DNA of 64,000 nucleotides from Pseudomonas putida (GTDB lineage Bacteria > Pseudomonadota > Gammaproteobacteria > Pseudomonadales > Pseudomonadaceae), in assembly GCF_001941965.1 (NCBI RefSeq), contig NZ_MKZO01000025.1, positions 186,001 through 250,000 on the forward strand. The letters are read 5' to 3'. Below, piece after piece: positions 34,977 through 43,294 of the stretch (positions within the stretch are counted from its first letter, which is position 1; the number at the start of each line of letters is the position of its first letter). The notes beneath the pieces are model-generated. The model saw only the letters and a program-made list of their open reading frames with translations. It searched no databases and was not told the DNA's origin. Made by a program: the position numbers and the translations under genes.

Positions 34977-35331
34977 GGCTATCTGCCTTTTTGTTGTTAT
35001 TCCTGCAAGCCGGATGGCATCCGTGTCTCCGGTCCGGTGGGTGTCTCTGGGGGCACTTGTTTCGGACCTGCTATCAATGGGTATACAACCTGGAATGCCT
35101 CAACGTTACCGCCGATTTAGAACGCTTTCGTCTGTACTTTGGTCGACAAAGACCATTCGTTTATGAGGCCTTATGCCATCTGCGTACGACCTCCCTGACT
35201 AGACACATGCATCGGGTACACGCGCGGATTACAAGGAAATGACCGTTCGTCCGAGGGAATACTTGCTTGATACCAATATTCGCGGCAGGCTTCACCGGTG
35301 TTTTTCACCACTGTCGTTCAGGGCCAAGTCT
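34977..35331. other. 355-nt gap with reduced GC and no recognised gene
   Basis: Candidate open frames (such as 34991-35242 plus) have no ribosome site and no protein-like features. The stretch probably contains promoters for the amidotransferase gene and the small membrane peptide. A short stem GGATGgCATCC lies near 35010. Confidence 0.4.
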
Positions 35332-36060
35332 ATGTCGTTACGCATCTGCATCCTGGAAACCGACGTCCTGCGACCCGAGCTGGTCGAGCAGTATCAGGGC
35401 TATGGACGGATGTTCGAGCAACTGTTTACCCGCCAGCCGATCGCCGCCGAATTCAGCGTCTACAACGTGATGAACGGCCACTATCCACCGGAGGATGAAG
35501 TCTTCGATGCCTACCTTGTGACGGGCAGCAAGGCGGATTCGTTCGGTAATGATCCGTGGATCGCCCGGCTAAAGGCATTCCTCCTGGATCGCTACCAGCG
35601 TGGCGACAAGCTGCTGGGCGTGTGTTTCGGCCACCAGTTGCTGGCGCTGTTGCTCGGCGGCAAGACCGAGCGCGCCACCCAGGGTTGGGGTGTCGGTACC
35701 CATCGCTACGTGATGGCGGCCCGCGCCCCGTGGATGAGCCCGCAGGTGGAAGAACTGACCCTGCTGATCAGTCACCAGGACCAGGTCACCGCGCTACCGG
35801 AAAACGCCACGGTGATCGCCTCCAGCGATTTCTGCCAGTACGCGGCGTACCACATCGGCGACCAGGTGCTGTGCTTCCAGGGCCACCCGGAGTTCATCCA
35901 CGACTATTCCCGCGCGCTGCTCGACCTGCGCCAGGATAGCCTCGGCAGCGAGGTCTACCAGAAGGGCATCGACAGCCTGGGCGTGGATCACCAGGGCCAG
36001 ACCGTCGCTGAATGGATGATGCGATTCGTCGCCCAGCCTAAAGCCAGCCAGAACGCTTGA
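35332..36060 (+). CDS. Class I glutamine amidotransferase-like protein
   Basis: 242 residues. Triad of class I glutamine amidotransferases present: C98 in LGVCFGHQLLA, H185 and E187 in CFQGHPEFIHD. The N terminus RICILETDVLRPELV starts with a short beta strand as in GMP-synthase-like stand-alone domains. It probably removes ammonia from glutamine or a gamma-glutamyl group; its true substrate is unknown. A longer frame starts at 35239, but the family N terminus begins at ATG 35332 despite a weak ribosome site. Its last 23 nt overlap the CorA gene tail-to-tail. Confidence 0.87.
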   Translation: MSLRICILETDVLRPELVEQYQGYGRMFEQLFTRQPIAAEFSVYNVMNGHYPPEDEVFDAYLVTGSKADSFGNDPWIARLKAFLLDRYQRGDKLLGVCFGHQLLALLLGGKTERATQGWGVGTHRYVMAARAPWMSPQVEELTLLISHQDQVTALPENATVIASSDFCQYAAYHIGDQVLCFQGHPEFIHDYSRALLDLRQDSLGSEVYQKGIDSLGVDHQGQTVAEWMMRFVAQPKASQNA

Positions 36061-37009
36061 AGCTGGCGAACAGCGCGGCGCAGCCCACCGCGATCCCGCC
36101 CAGCACGGCGAAATAGCCGTAGTGCCAGCTCAGCTCCGGCATGTTCTGGAAGTTCATGCCGTAGATTCCCGCGATCGCCGTGGGGAACGCGAGGATCGCC
36201 GCCCAGGCGGCGAACTTGCGTTGCACGATGCTCTGCCGTGACGACTCCAGCAGCATGCCGATCTCGATGGTCTGGCTGGCCAGGTCGCGGATCCCCGCCA
36301 GGTCTTCCATCTGCCGGGTCACGTGAATCTGCACATCGCGGAAGTACGGGCGCATGTTCTTGTCGATGAAGGGGAAGGTCAGGCGCTGCAGTTCCTCGCT
36401 GACTTCGACCATCGGCGCCACATAGCGGCGCAGGCGCAGGATGTCGCGGCGCAGGTTGTGGATGCGGCGGATATCCTCTTCCACCAGCGAGCCGGCGAGC
36501 ACGCTCTGTTCCAGTTCCTCGATCTCGCCGTGAATGGCTTCGCTGACCGGCTGGTAGTTCTCGGTGACGAAGTCCAGCAGGGCATACAGCACGAAATCCT
36601 CCCCGTGCTCCAGCAATAGCGGCCGCGCTTCGCAGCGCTGGCGCACCAGGGCGTAGGACTTCGAATGGCCATTGCGGCAGGTGATGATGTAGCCCTTGCC
36701 GGCGAAGATATGGGTTTCGATGAATTCCAGCTTGCCGTCCTGGCGCACCGGCGAATAGGTGACGATGAACAGTGCGTCGCCGAAGGTTTCCAGCTTCGGC
36801 CGGCTGTGTTTCTCCAGGGCGTCCTCGATGGCCAGTTCATGCAGGTTGAACTGGCATTGCAGGTTGGCCAGCTCCTGGGCGTTGGGCTCTTCCAGGCCGA
36901 TCCACACGAAGTGCCCGGGCTTGCTCGCCCATTCGGCCCCTTCATCGATGCTGATATTGGTGACCTTGCGCCCGGCGCTGTACACCGCTGCTGCTACGAC
37001 TCGACCCAT
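36038..37009 (-). CDS. CorA-family Mg2+/divalent cation transporter
   Basis: 323 residues. A large N-terminal cytoplasmic domain with a long helix (about 130-260), then two C-terminal membrane helices; the pore-entry motif GMN occurs in IYGMNFQNMPELSW after TM1. The protein is a homopentameric channel in this family. The exact ion (Mg2+, Co2+ or Ni2+) is not clear. The C terminus ends with basic residues (FASFKRSGWL), as usual. Confidence 0.93.
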   Translation of the reverse strand: MGRVVAAAVYSAGRKVTNISIDEGAEWASKPGHFVWIGLEEPNAQELANLQCQFNLHELAIEDALEKHSRPKLETFGDALFIVTYSPVRQDGKLEFIETHIFAGKGYIITCRNGHSKSYALVRQRCEARPLLLEHGEDFVLYALLDFVTENYQPVSEAIHGEIEELEQSVLAGSLVEEDIRRIHNLRRDILRLRRYVAPMVEVSEELQRLTFPFIDKNMRPYFRDVQIHVTRQMEDLAGIRDLASQTIEIGMLLESSRQSIVQRKFAAWAAILAFPTAIAGIYGMNFQNMPELSWHYGYFAVLGGIAVGCAALFASFKRSGWL

Positions 37010-37075
37010 GGTTGCGCGAATCCTCCGTTTGACGTGTCAGACAGCTTGGTCTGACCTCGGCGAAACGGCAACTGC

Positions 37076-37795
37076 TCAGCTGCGAGTGCGTTCCCGTTCC
37101 ATCTGATCGATGCAGGCCTGCATCTGGGTCCGGCATTGCTCCATCAGTGCCGGAATATCCTGCTGGGTCAGGCCGGCGGTGGAGATCGGCGGCAGCGAGC
37201 GGATTTCCACCTGGGTCTTGCGCCAGCCATTGAGGTTCAGGCGCTTGCCATAGCGGCTGGCGCACACCGGCACGATCGGCACGCCAGCGTCGATGGCCAT
37301 ATGGAAGGCGCCTTTCTTGAAGGGCTTCAGCTCAACATCGGGGTTGCGCGTGCCTTCCGGGAAAATCCAGATCGAGGTGTCCTTCTGCAGGGTCTGGCTG
37401 GTGGTCTGCAGGGCGCGGCGGGCCTGGTAGGCGTTGCCGCGGTCCACCAGCACGTTGCCGCCGAGCCAGAACAACTGGCCGAACAGCGGAATCCAGCCAA
37501 GGCTCTTCTTGCCGATGCACACGGTGCGCGGCGGCACCACATGACCGAGCACGAACAGGTCGAAGTTGGACTGGTGGTTGGCAATGATCACGCAGCCGGG
37601 TGGCTGGTCGAACAGCGGGCCGACCTCGGCCTTGATCTCCAGGCGCAGCAGCCAGCTGGCCGGCCAGGCGTACAGGCGCGCATACAGGCGGCTGTTATCC
37701 GGATTGAACGGACGGCACAGGCCGATCACCAGGCCGATCAGGCCCACCAGGATGAAATGGATGCCCAGCAGGAGCATGCGAGGAAGAAAGAGCAT
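37076..37795 (-). CDS. plsC: 1-acyl-sn-glycerol-3-phosphate acyltransferase
   Basis: 239 residues. N-terminal membrane helix (MLFLPRMLLLGIHFILVGLI), then the acyltransferase motifs: NHQSNFDLFVLG (HX4D), the second block KKSLGWIPLFGQLFWLGG, PEGTRN (motif III) and the GVPIVPV region. It acylates lysophosphatidic acid to phosphatidic acid at the inner membrane. An in-frame GTG at 37807 would add four residues (MSHP); the ATG at 37795 has a GAGTGAG sequence at the proper distance. Pseudomonads carry several PlsC paralogues. Confidence 0.9.
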   Translation of the reverse strand: MLFLPRMLLLGIHFILVGLIGLVIGLCRPFNPDNSRLYARLYAWPASWLLRLEIKAEVGPLFDQPPGCVIIANHQSNFDLFVLGHVVPPRTVCIGKKSLGWIPLFGQLFWLGGNVLVDRGNAYQARRALQTTSQTLQKDTSIWIFPEGTRNPDVELKPFKKGAFHMAIDAGVPIVPVCASRYGKRLNLNGWRKTQVEIRSLPPISTAGLTQQDIPALMEQCRTQMQACIDQMERERTRS

Positions 37796-37877
37796 CGGAT
37801 GACTCACTCGACAAAACGCGAGGCAGTGTACGGGTGTACTCCGATGGCGGCAAACGGACTGTTTGGGGAAATGCGAC

Positions 37878-37909
37878 GAGGGCCGGACAGCGTGGCGTGT
37901 CCGGCCCTC
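37878..37909 (-). terminator. Stem-loop after the crotonase gene
   Basis: Perfect 12-bp inverted repeat GAGGGCCGGACA / TGTCCGGCCCTC with an 8-nt loop, 4 nt after the crotonase stop codon. A T-tract is lacking, so the role may be 3'-end protection or weak termination. Confidence 0.6.
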
Positions 37910-37913
37910 GTGA

Positions 37914-38603
37914 TCAGGCGAAGTGTTCCTGGTCGCGGATGATCGCGTCGTCGAGGGTTTCCAGCAGGTCCTTGCGCACTTTCAGCTTGGTGTTCTTGTG
38001 CGCCAGCATATTGATCTTCTTCAAATGGCGGGCGGCGGCCAGGGCGGTTTCGGCCAGTTGTTCGGCAGGCACCACCTTGTCGAGGAAGCCGGCGGCGATG
38101 GCGCTGGCCGGGTCGAACATCTCGGCGTTGATCACCGAGCGCTGGAACGCTGCCTTGTCCAGGCGATTGCGGGCCAGTTCGATACCGGCGTGGTGCATGG
38201 TCATGCCGATCTGCACTTCGTTCAGGCCGATGCTGAACGGGCCCTCGACGCCGATGCGGTAATCGGCTGACAGCAGCAGGAAGGCGCCCTTGGCCACGGC
38301 ATGGCCGGGGCAGGCGACGATGATCGGGTAGGGGTGGGAGAGCATGCGCCGGGCCAGGGTCGAGCCGGCGGTGACCAGGGCCATGGCGGCTTGCGGGCTG
38401 GAGGTCATGACCTTGAGGTCGTAGCCGCCGGAAAGAATGCCTGGTTGGCCGGTGACGATGACCACGGCGCGGTCTTCTTTCGCCTGATCCAGGGCAGCGT
38501 TGAAGGCGGCGATCACGTCGGGCGAAATGGCGTTGACCTTGCCGTTGTTCAGGGTCAGGGTGGCGATGCCATCATCGAGGTGGTAGTTGATCAGCTCACT
38601 CAT
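37914..38603 (-). CDS. Crotonase/enoyl-CoA hydratase family protein
   Basis: 229 residues. Crotonase core: VNAISPDVIAAFNAAL, oxyanion segment SGGYDLKVM, CPGHAVAKGAFLLLSADYRIG, and FSIGLNEVQIGM. It is shorter than a typical 255-residue hydratase and its substrate is unknown; it might act on an aromatic or branched acyl-CoA. A strong ribosome site AAGGAAACCC precedes the ATG at 38603. Confidence 0.88.
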   Translation of the reverse strand: MSELINYHLDDGIATLTLNNGKVNAISPDVIAAFNAALDQAKEDRAVVIVTGQPGILSGGYDLKVMTSSPQAAMALVTAGSTLARRMLSHPYPIIVACPGHAVAKGAFLLLSADYRIGVEGPFSIGLNEVQIGMTMHHAGIELARNRLDKAAFQRSVINAEMFDPASAIAAGFLDKVVPAEQLAETALAAARHLKKINMLAHKNTKLKVRKDLLETLDDAIIRDQEHFA

Positions 38604-38839
38604 GACGGGTTTCCTTATAAGGACAAGTGGCGAGAAAGTGGCACGACGTTACCCAGCCGCTGCGGTCAGGTAAAGCACGATGACTGACCGTGCGGTCACC
38701 GTTCAGGCTGGCGGCCGCGTCTTCTGGCGAAACCGCGGCAGAACCTGTCAAAGCACACCACGGATTGGCCAAATTGCCATGTCGCCTCGCGGATTTCCGG
38801 GCTTCGGCATAAATATCTGAAAATTCTGAAAAAAACCTT
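38604..38839. other. Upstream region of the crotonase gene, no gene seen
   Basis: This leader runs up to the tRNA promoter. No open frame with a ribosome site was found. An AT-rich run (about 38806-38835) borders the tRNA promoter and may act as an UP element. Confidence 0.4.
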
Positions 38840-38868
38840 TGCCAATTGAAAAGGTTTCGACTAAATTA
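38840..38868 (+). promoter_or_regulatory. Sigma-70 promoter of tRNA-Ser
   Basis: TTGCCA (38840-38845), 17-nt spacer, TAAATT (38863-38868), followed by a GC-rich GCGCGCC discriminator typical of stringently controlled stable RNA promoters. The mature tRNA begins 36 nt after the -10 box. Confidence 0.8.
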
Positions 38869-38904
38869 GCGCGCCTCGACAGGCTGAAAGGCTTGAAGAG
38901 ATCC

Positions 38905-38994
38905 GGTGAAGTGTCCGAGCGGTTGAAGGAGCACGCCTGGAAAGTGTGTATACAGGAAACTGTATCAAGGGTTCGAATCCCTTCTTCACCGCCA
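38905..38994 (+). tRNA. tRNA-Ser (anticodon GGA)
   Basis: 90 nt. Acceptor arms GGTGAAG / CTTCACC close with discriminator G and encoded CCA. The anticodon loop CTGGAAA carries GGA (38939-38941), reading UCC and UCU. A long variable arm (about 15 nt) is typical of class II serine tRNAs; the T loop GGTTCGAATCC is intact. Confidence 0.97.
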
Positions 38995-39009
38995 CTTTCG
39001 ATGTACCGA

Positions 39010-39045
39010 AAAGCCCCTGGAAACGTGAGTTTCCGGGGGCTTTTT
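39010..39045 (+). terminator. Intrinsic terminator after tRNA-Ser
   Basis: AAGCCCCtGGAAAC / GTTTCCgGGGGCTT stem around a GTGA loop, followed by TTTTT. Only one mismatched position in the stem. Confidence 0.9.
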
Positions 39046-39081
39046 GCATTCCGGGGTTTTAGTGTTGTTCTCTCGGGCCTC

Positions 39082-39151
39082 ATCGCTGGCAAGCCAGCTC
39101 CCACAGGTTCAGCGGTGCACACTAACCTGTGGGAGCTGGCTTGCCAGCGAT
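39082..39151. repeat. Paired REP element (REPIN), inner spacer 20 nt
   Basis: Perfect 25-nt inverted copies at 39082-39106 and 39127-39151, CACAG ends inward. The outside bases CGGGCCT and AGGGCCC extend the pairing. Lies between the tRNA terminator and the 3' end of the TonB receptor gene. Confidence 0.95.
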
Positions 39152-39176
39152 AGGGCCCGAAAGAGCCCCACAATTC

Positions 39177-41303
39177 TCAGAAACTGACCGAAGCCGAAAC
39201 ACGCGCCGTCCGCGGCGCCCCCTGGAACAGATAGTTGTCCCCCAGGTAATCCCCCACATCCCGCCAGTAGCGCTTGTCGAAGAGGTTATCCACCGTCAGG
39301 CGCAGCACCGTGTCGTACCCGGCGATCTTGGTGCTGTAGCGGCTGCCCAGGTCGAACACGGTATACCCGCCGACTTCCACCGTCCCCTCCTGGTTGGCGT
39401 ATTTGCTGGCGCTGTAGCGCATGCCGCCGAGCAGGGCCAGGCCAGGCACGCCGGGGATGCTGTAGTCGGCCTGCAAGGCTGCACGCAGACGCGGCACGTT
39501 CAGGGCCTGGTGATCGTCGTACGTGTCGGTGCCGCTGTCTTCGACGCGGGCACGGGTCGCGGCGACGCTGGCGTTGATCTGCAGGTCCGAGGTCAGCCAG
39601 CCGCTGGCGCCCAGTTCCAGGCCGATGTTCTTCTGCTGGCCCTGTTGCACATAGTCACCGCCCGGCTGGGTGTATTGATAGGCCTGGCGAAGCTGGAACA
39701 CGGCAGCGCTGAAACTCATGCGTTGCCAGTCGCGTTTGATGCCCAGTTCGATCTGATGCGAAGTGGTGGGCGGGAGGATGTCCGGGTAATTCCCCGCAAA
39801 CCATGGCGAAGCCCCGCCAGACGACAGCCCTTTGCTGTAGCTGGTGTAGATCGAAATGTCCGGCCGGGGTTTGTAGATGACGGCGGCATTGGGTAGCAGC
39901 TCATACTGCCGAGTATGGCGATCCGAAACGCCAGACGCGTCGAAAGACTCCTCGTCCAGGCGCACTTCACGAGCACCGATGACGGTCTGCCATTGTTCGT
40001 TGAAACTGATCCGGTCGCTGAAGAATACGCCGTACTGGCGGCTGTCCAGGCGGCGCTCGGAAGGGGCTGGCGTGCCCGGCGCCGAAGGGAAGGCGGGCGT
40101 CGGCTGATAGATATTGCCGTTGCCTACCCATTCGTTGAAGTAACCTCGCTGGTCGACCGTACGCCGTTGTGCGCTGGTCCCGAGGGTCAGTTCATGGTTC
40201 ACGCCAAGTGCGTCGAAGCGCCCGGTGAGGGTGGCCTGGGCTTCGTCGATGCGTCGGGTGTCATTCGGGCTGCGGTAGTCGTAGATGTCGTAATTGCCTT
40301 CAGGGCTGAAGGTGTTGCCCAGGCTGCCGTAGCCGCCCCAGGCAAACGAACTGTAGTCATCGATCACCACCCGGCTACGCGACGCACTCACCGCCCCGGT
40401 CCAGGCATCGTTGAAGCGATACTCGAACCGTCCACCCAGGTTCAGCGAGTCGCTCTGCACCTGCCGCGCCCAATCCTGCCAGGCCAGGCGGTCCTTCGGG
40501 TCGATGCCATGGGGCACGCTGGTGCCGCCCAGCAACTGATAGCCCGGCACCGAGTACTGCTCGCGGTGCTGGTACTCGACATCCAGTTGCAGCAGGGCAT
40601 CCGGGTTCATCTGCCAGTCGAAGGCCAGGGAGGCGAAGTCGCGCTTGCCGTCGGCATGGTCGACATAGCTGCGGATGTCCTCATGGGCCAGGTTGGCACG
40701 CAGGCCGAACTGGCGCTCGCTGCCGAACCAGCCGCCGAGGTCGGTGGCGATATAGCGTTCGCCCTGCTCGTTGCTGGACAGGGTCACCGAGCGCACATCC
40801 TCCGGACGCTTGGTCACGTAGTTGATCACCCCGCCGGGCTCCGACACGCCGCTCTGCAAGCCGGACAGCCCCTTGAGCAGCTCAACCTGCTGCTTGTTCT
40901 CCAGCGCCACGTTCTGCTCGCCGGTGATGGTCTGGCCGTTGATCTTGTAGCTGTGCGCCGCGTCGAGGCTGAAGCCGCGCACATTGAAGTTCTCGTAGTA
41001 GCCGATCGGCGCGTAGGACTCGCCCACCGAGGCATCGCTTTGCAGCACTTCGCTGAGCAAACGGACCTGGCGGTCCTGCAACAGCTGCTCGGTGAACACC
41101 GAGACCGAGGCCGGGGTATCCAGCAGCGGTGCTGAAGAGAATCCGGCGACCTGGGCCTGACGCGGCTGATAGCCATCGCTCCAGGTGTCGGACACTTTCA
41201 CCGGGGCGAGGACGACGCTGTCTTCGGCAAGGGCGTACGGGGTGCTCAGGGCCAGGCCGACGGTAAGCAGGCTGAGCGGCAGGCGGGGGCGTTGCAAGGA
41301 CAT
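39177..41303 (-). CDS. TonB-dependent siderophore-type receptor
   Basis: 708 residues. Signal peptide (MSLQRPRLPLSLLTVGLALSTPYALA), TonB-box-like VVLAPVKVSDTW, plug domain (VSVFTEQLLQDRQVRLLSEVLQ; LLKGLSGLQSGVSEPGGVIN) and a beta barrel ending in a terminal Phe (VSASVSF). It imports a ferric siderophore or other large ligand across the outer membrane. Start at 41303 is set by AAGGAG. No A/T-rich Fur box is visible upstream, unusual for a siderophore receptor. Ligand unknown. Confidence 0.92.
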   Translation of the reverse strand: MSLQRPRLPLSLLTVGLALSTPYALAEDSVVLAPVKVSDTWSDGYQPRQAQVAGFSSAPLLDTPASVSVFTEQLLQDRQVRLLSEVLQSDASVGESYAPIGYYENFNVRGFSLDAAHSYKINGQTITGEQNVALENKQQVELLKGLSGLQSGVSEPGGVINYVTKRPEDVRSVTLSSNEQGERYIATDLGGWFGSERQFGLRANLAHEDIRSYVDHADGKRDFASLAFDWQMNPDALLQLDVEYQHREQYSVPGYQLLGGTSVPHGIDPKDRLAWQDWARQVQSDSLNLGGRFEYRFNDAWTGAVSASRSRVVIDDYSSFAWGGYGSLGNTFSPEGNYDIYDYRSPNDTRRIDEAQATLTGRFDALGVNHELTLGTSAQRRTVDQRGYFNEWVGNGNIYQPTPAFPSAPGTPAPSERRLDSRQYGVFFSDRISFNEQWQTVIGAREVRLDEESFDASGVSDRHTRQYELLPNAAVIYKPRPDISIYTSYSKGLSSGGASPWFAGNYPDILPPTTSHQIELGIKRDWQRMSFSAAVFQLRQAYQYTQPGGDYVQQGQQKNIGLELGASGWLTSDLQINASVAATRARVEDSGTDTYDDHQALNVPRLRAALQADYSIPGVPGLALLGGMRYSASKYANQEGTVEVGGYTVFDLGSRYSTKIAGYDTVLRLTVDNLFDKRYWRDVGDYLGDNYLFQGAPRTARVSASVSF

Positions 41304-41527
41304 GCGGCAAAACTCCTTGGGGGCCCGCAGCGGGCGCACCGTTAGTGTTCGGAGCTGCCATTGGCTGAAGACCCGGTACGGCGAGAAGAAGGCACGGGCG
41401 AAGGGGGACTGGCATTGCGCCAGAGGGCGCCGGAGCGCGGGCGCATCTTAGCAGGGGCGACCGCGTTGCGGTGCCCCGATTTGCCGTGATGCTGCCTACA
41501 GGAAGAACGAAGAAGGAGGGCGCAAAT
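41304..41527. other. GC-rich gap upstream of the TonB receptor gene
   Basis: No gene seen. GC-rich throughout. A hairpin GGGGCgACCGC / GCGGTgCCCC lies at about 41455-41476. No Fur consensus was found by eye. Confidence 0.4.
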
Positions 41528-41914
41528 TCAGGATTTTGCCGGTTGCGGCGGCTGGGTGCGGCGGCGCCAGGTGCCGTCCAGTTTCGACCAGGTCTTGCCG
41601 TCGGTCACGGCCAGTAATTTGCGACCATCCTTGAAGGTGGCGAGGAAGGTGATTTCCTCATCCTTGCTGCCCAGCCAGAGCCCGGCCAGCAGGCCCAGCG
41701 GCCCGGCCATCAGGCAGCCGGCGAAGCCCCAGCCGAGGGCGCTGCCAAGATTGCGGCTGGTTTCCTGGTTGGCGACCTTCATGTCCTTGATGCGTGAGAG
41801 TGCGATTTTTTCGCCCGGTGAGGGGCTCGCGGCGGTCTTGAGTGTGAGCGATCCATTGCGGTACTCGCCGTCACCTTGCAAGAAATCGCCGGATTGAACC
41901 GTGAGTCTTGTCAT
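41528..41914 (-). CDS. Small protein with a hydrophobic glycine-rich segment, unknown function
   Basis: 128 residues. A hydrophobic, Gly-rich segment (LGWGFAGCLMAGPLGLLAGLWLG, about 60-82) resembles glycine-zipper membrane segments; flanking parts are beta-rich (TRLTVQSGDFLQGDGEY, ITFLATFKDGRKLLAVTDG). No signal peptide. I do not recognise the family. The ATG at 41914 lies 97 nt upstream of the end of the MFS gene on the same strand, that is the two genes are separated by a short gap. Confidence 0.65.
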   Translation of the reverse strand: MTRLTVQSGDFLQGDGEYRNGSLTLKTAASPSPGEKIALSRIKDMKVANQETSRNLGSALGWGFAGCLMAGPLGLLAGLWLGSKDEEITFLATFKDGRKLLAVTDGKTWSKLDGTWRRRTQPPQPAKS

Positions 41915-42010
41915 AAGGGTATCCAGGTTGAGAGGGCTATTGACCAGCGCCTACTCAGCTCTCCGGATACCCCCAAGTCAATCGCCAGGCGACGGAGGGT
42001 AGGACGTCCG

Positions 42011-43198
42011 TCAGACGGTTCTGACCTGCATCACTTTCCTGCCGGCCAGCCACCAGATCAGCAGGCCGGCGACACCGATGCCCAGCCCGGCGATGACGAT
42101 GGCGTTCCAGCCCCAGGCCTGGAACAGTTGGGTACCGAGCAGCGAACCTGTGGCGCCGCCAATGAAATAGCAGGTGATATAGCCGGCGTTCAGGCGGTTG
42201 CGCGCTTCCGGGCGCAGGGCGATCACCGCGTTCTGGTTGCTGACGTGGACCAGTTGCACCGCCAGGTCAAGCAGCAGCACGCCGGCCAGCAACGCTGCCA
42301 GCGAGGTCGGGGCGAAGGCCAGTGGCACCCAGGACAGCAACTGCACCAACAAGCCGACCGTTGTGCCTTGCGCGCCCTTGCCCTTGTCGGCCAGGCGCCC
42401 GCCCCAGTTGGCGGCCAGGGCACCGGCGGCACCGGCCAGTCCGAACAGTCCGATCACGCCATCAGAATATTGGTAGGGCTCGGCCTTCAGCAGAAACGCC
42501 AGGGGTGTCCAGAACAGGGCGAACAGGCAGAAGGAAATCGCCCCGAGCAACGAGCGAAGACGCAGCACCGGCTCGTCGGCGAACAGGCGGAACACCGAGC
42601 CGATCAGCGCCGGATAGGCCAGCCCGGCATGTTGGTGGCGCTGGGGCAGGGCGCGGTACAGGGCGATGGCGCTGAGGGCCATGAGTGCGGCGGCGAGCAT
42701 ATAGATGCTGCGCCAGTCGCCGAGGCTGGCCATGAAGCCGGCGGCGGTACGGGCCAGGAGAATGCCCAGCAGCAGGCCGCCCATCAGGGTGCCGACCACC
42801 CGGCCGCGTTCGCTTGGGTCGCTGAGTCCGGCGGCCATCGGCACCAGGACCTGGGCCACCACCGAGAACAGGCCGGTCAGGGTGGTGCCCAGCAGCAACC
42901 ACGGCAGGCTGGGGGAGAAGGCGCTGATCAACAGGCCGACGGTGGCGATGCTGATCATGCTGACGATCAGGCGGCGCTGCTCGAACAGATCGCCCAGCGG
43001 CGCCAGCAGGAACAGGCCGGCGCCGTAGCTGAGTTGCGCGGCGATAACGATCCAGCCGGCGCTGGCGGTGCTCAGGCCGAAATGCTCGGCGATGCTGTGC
43101 AGCAGCGGTTGCGCGTAATAGTTGCTGGCCACCGCCAGGCCGGTGGCGGTGGCCATCAGCAGGATCAGGGCGCGGCTCAGGGCAGGTGTGGAACTCAT
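42011..43198 (-). CDS. MFS transporter
   Basis: 395 residues with about twelve membrane helices; motif A-like segments LLAPLGDLFEQRRLIV and WGGRLADKGKG are in the second and eighth-helix loops. It looks like a drug-exporter-type MFS protein. GGAGACACCC before the ATG at 43198 is a good ribosome site. Divergent from a LysR regulator gene with a 96-nt gap, which suggests direct control. Substrate unknown. Confidence 0.88.
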   Translation of the reverse strand: MSSTPALSRALILLMATATGLAVASNYYAQPLLHSIAEHFGLSTASAGWIVIAAQLSYGAGLFLLAPLGDLFEQRRLIVSMISIATVGLLISAFSPSLPWLLLGTTLTGLFSVVAQVLVPMAAGLSDPSERGRVVGTLMGGLLLGILLARTAAGFMASLGDWRSIYMLAAALMALSAIALYRALPQRHQHAGLAYPALIGSVFRLFADEPVLRLRSLLGAISFCLFALFWTPLAFLLKAEPYQYSDGVIGLFGLAGAAGALAANWGGRLADKGKGAQGTTVGLLVQLLSWVPLAFAPTSLAALLAGVLLLDLAVQLVHVSNQNAVIALRPEARNRLNAGYITCYFIGGATGSLLGTQLFQAWGWNAIVIAGLGIGVAGLLIWWLAGRKVMQVRTV

Positions 43199-43294
43199 GG
43201 GTGTCTCCTTTCAAGAGCCGACAGTATCGGAAATCGACTAGCATGACGCCAACGCATAGTTTTCATCGGATCAATCTCGAAAGCAGATGGATAA

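Noticed and set aside
34991-35242. 83-codon plus-strand frame before the amidotransferase
   Set aside because: No ribosome site, atypical composition (many Cys, Arg, His) and overlaps the better supported small peptide's upstream region.
38905-39151. tRNA-Ser as attachment site for an integrated island
   Set aside because: No integrase, no direct repeat of the tRNA 3' end further on, and core-type genes follow. Only a terminator and REP pair are found.
41453-41480. Hairpin upstream of the TonB gene considered as a cobalamin riboswitch
   Set aside because: No B12-box or extended conserved core is present; a simple stem only.
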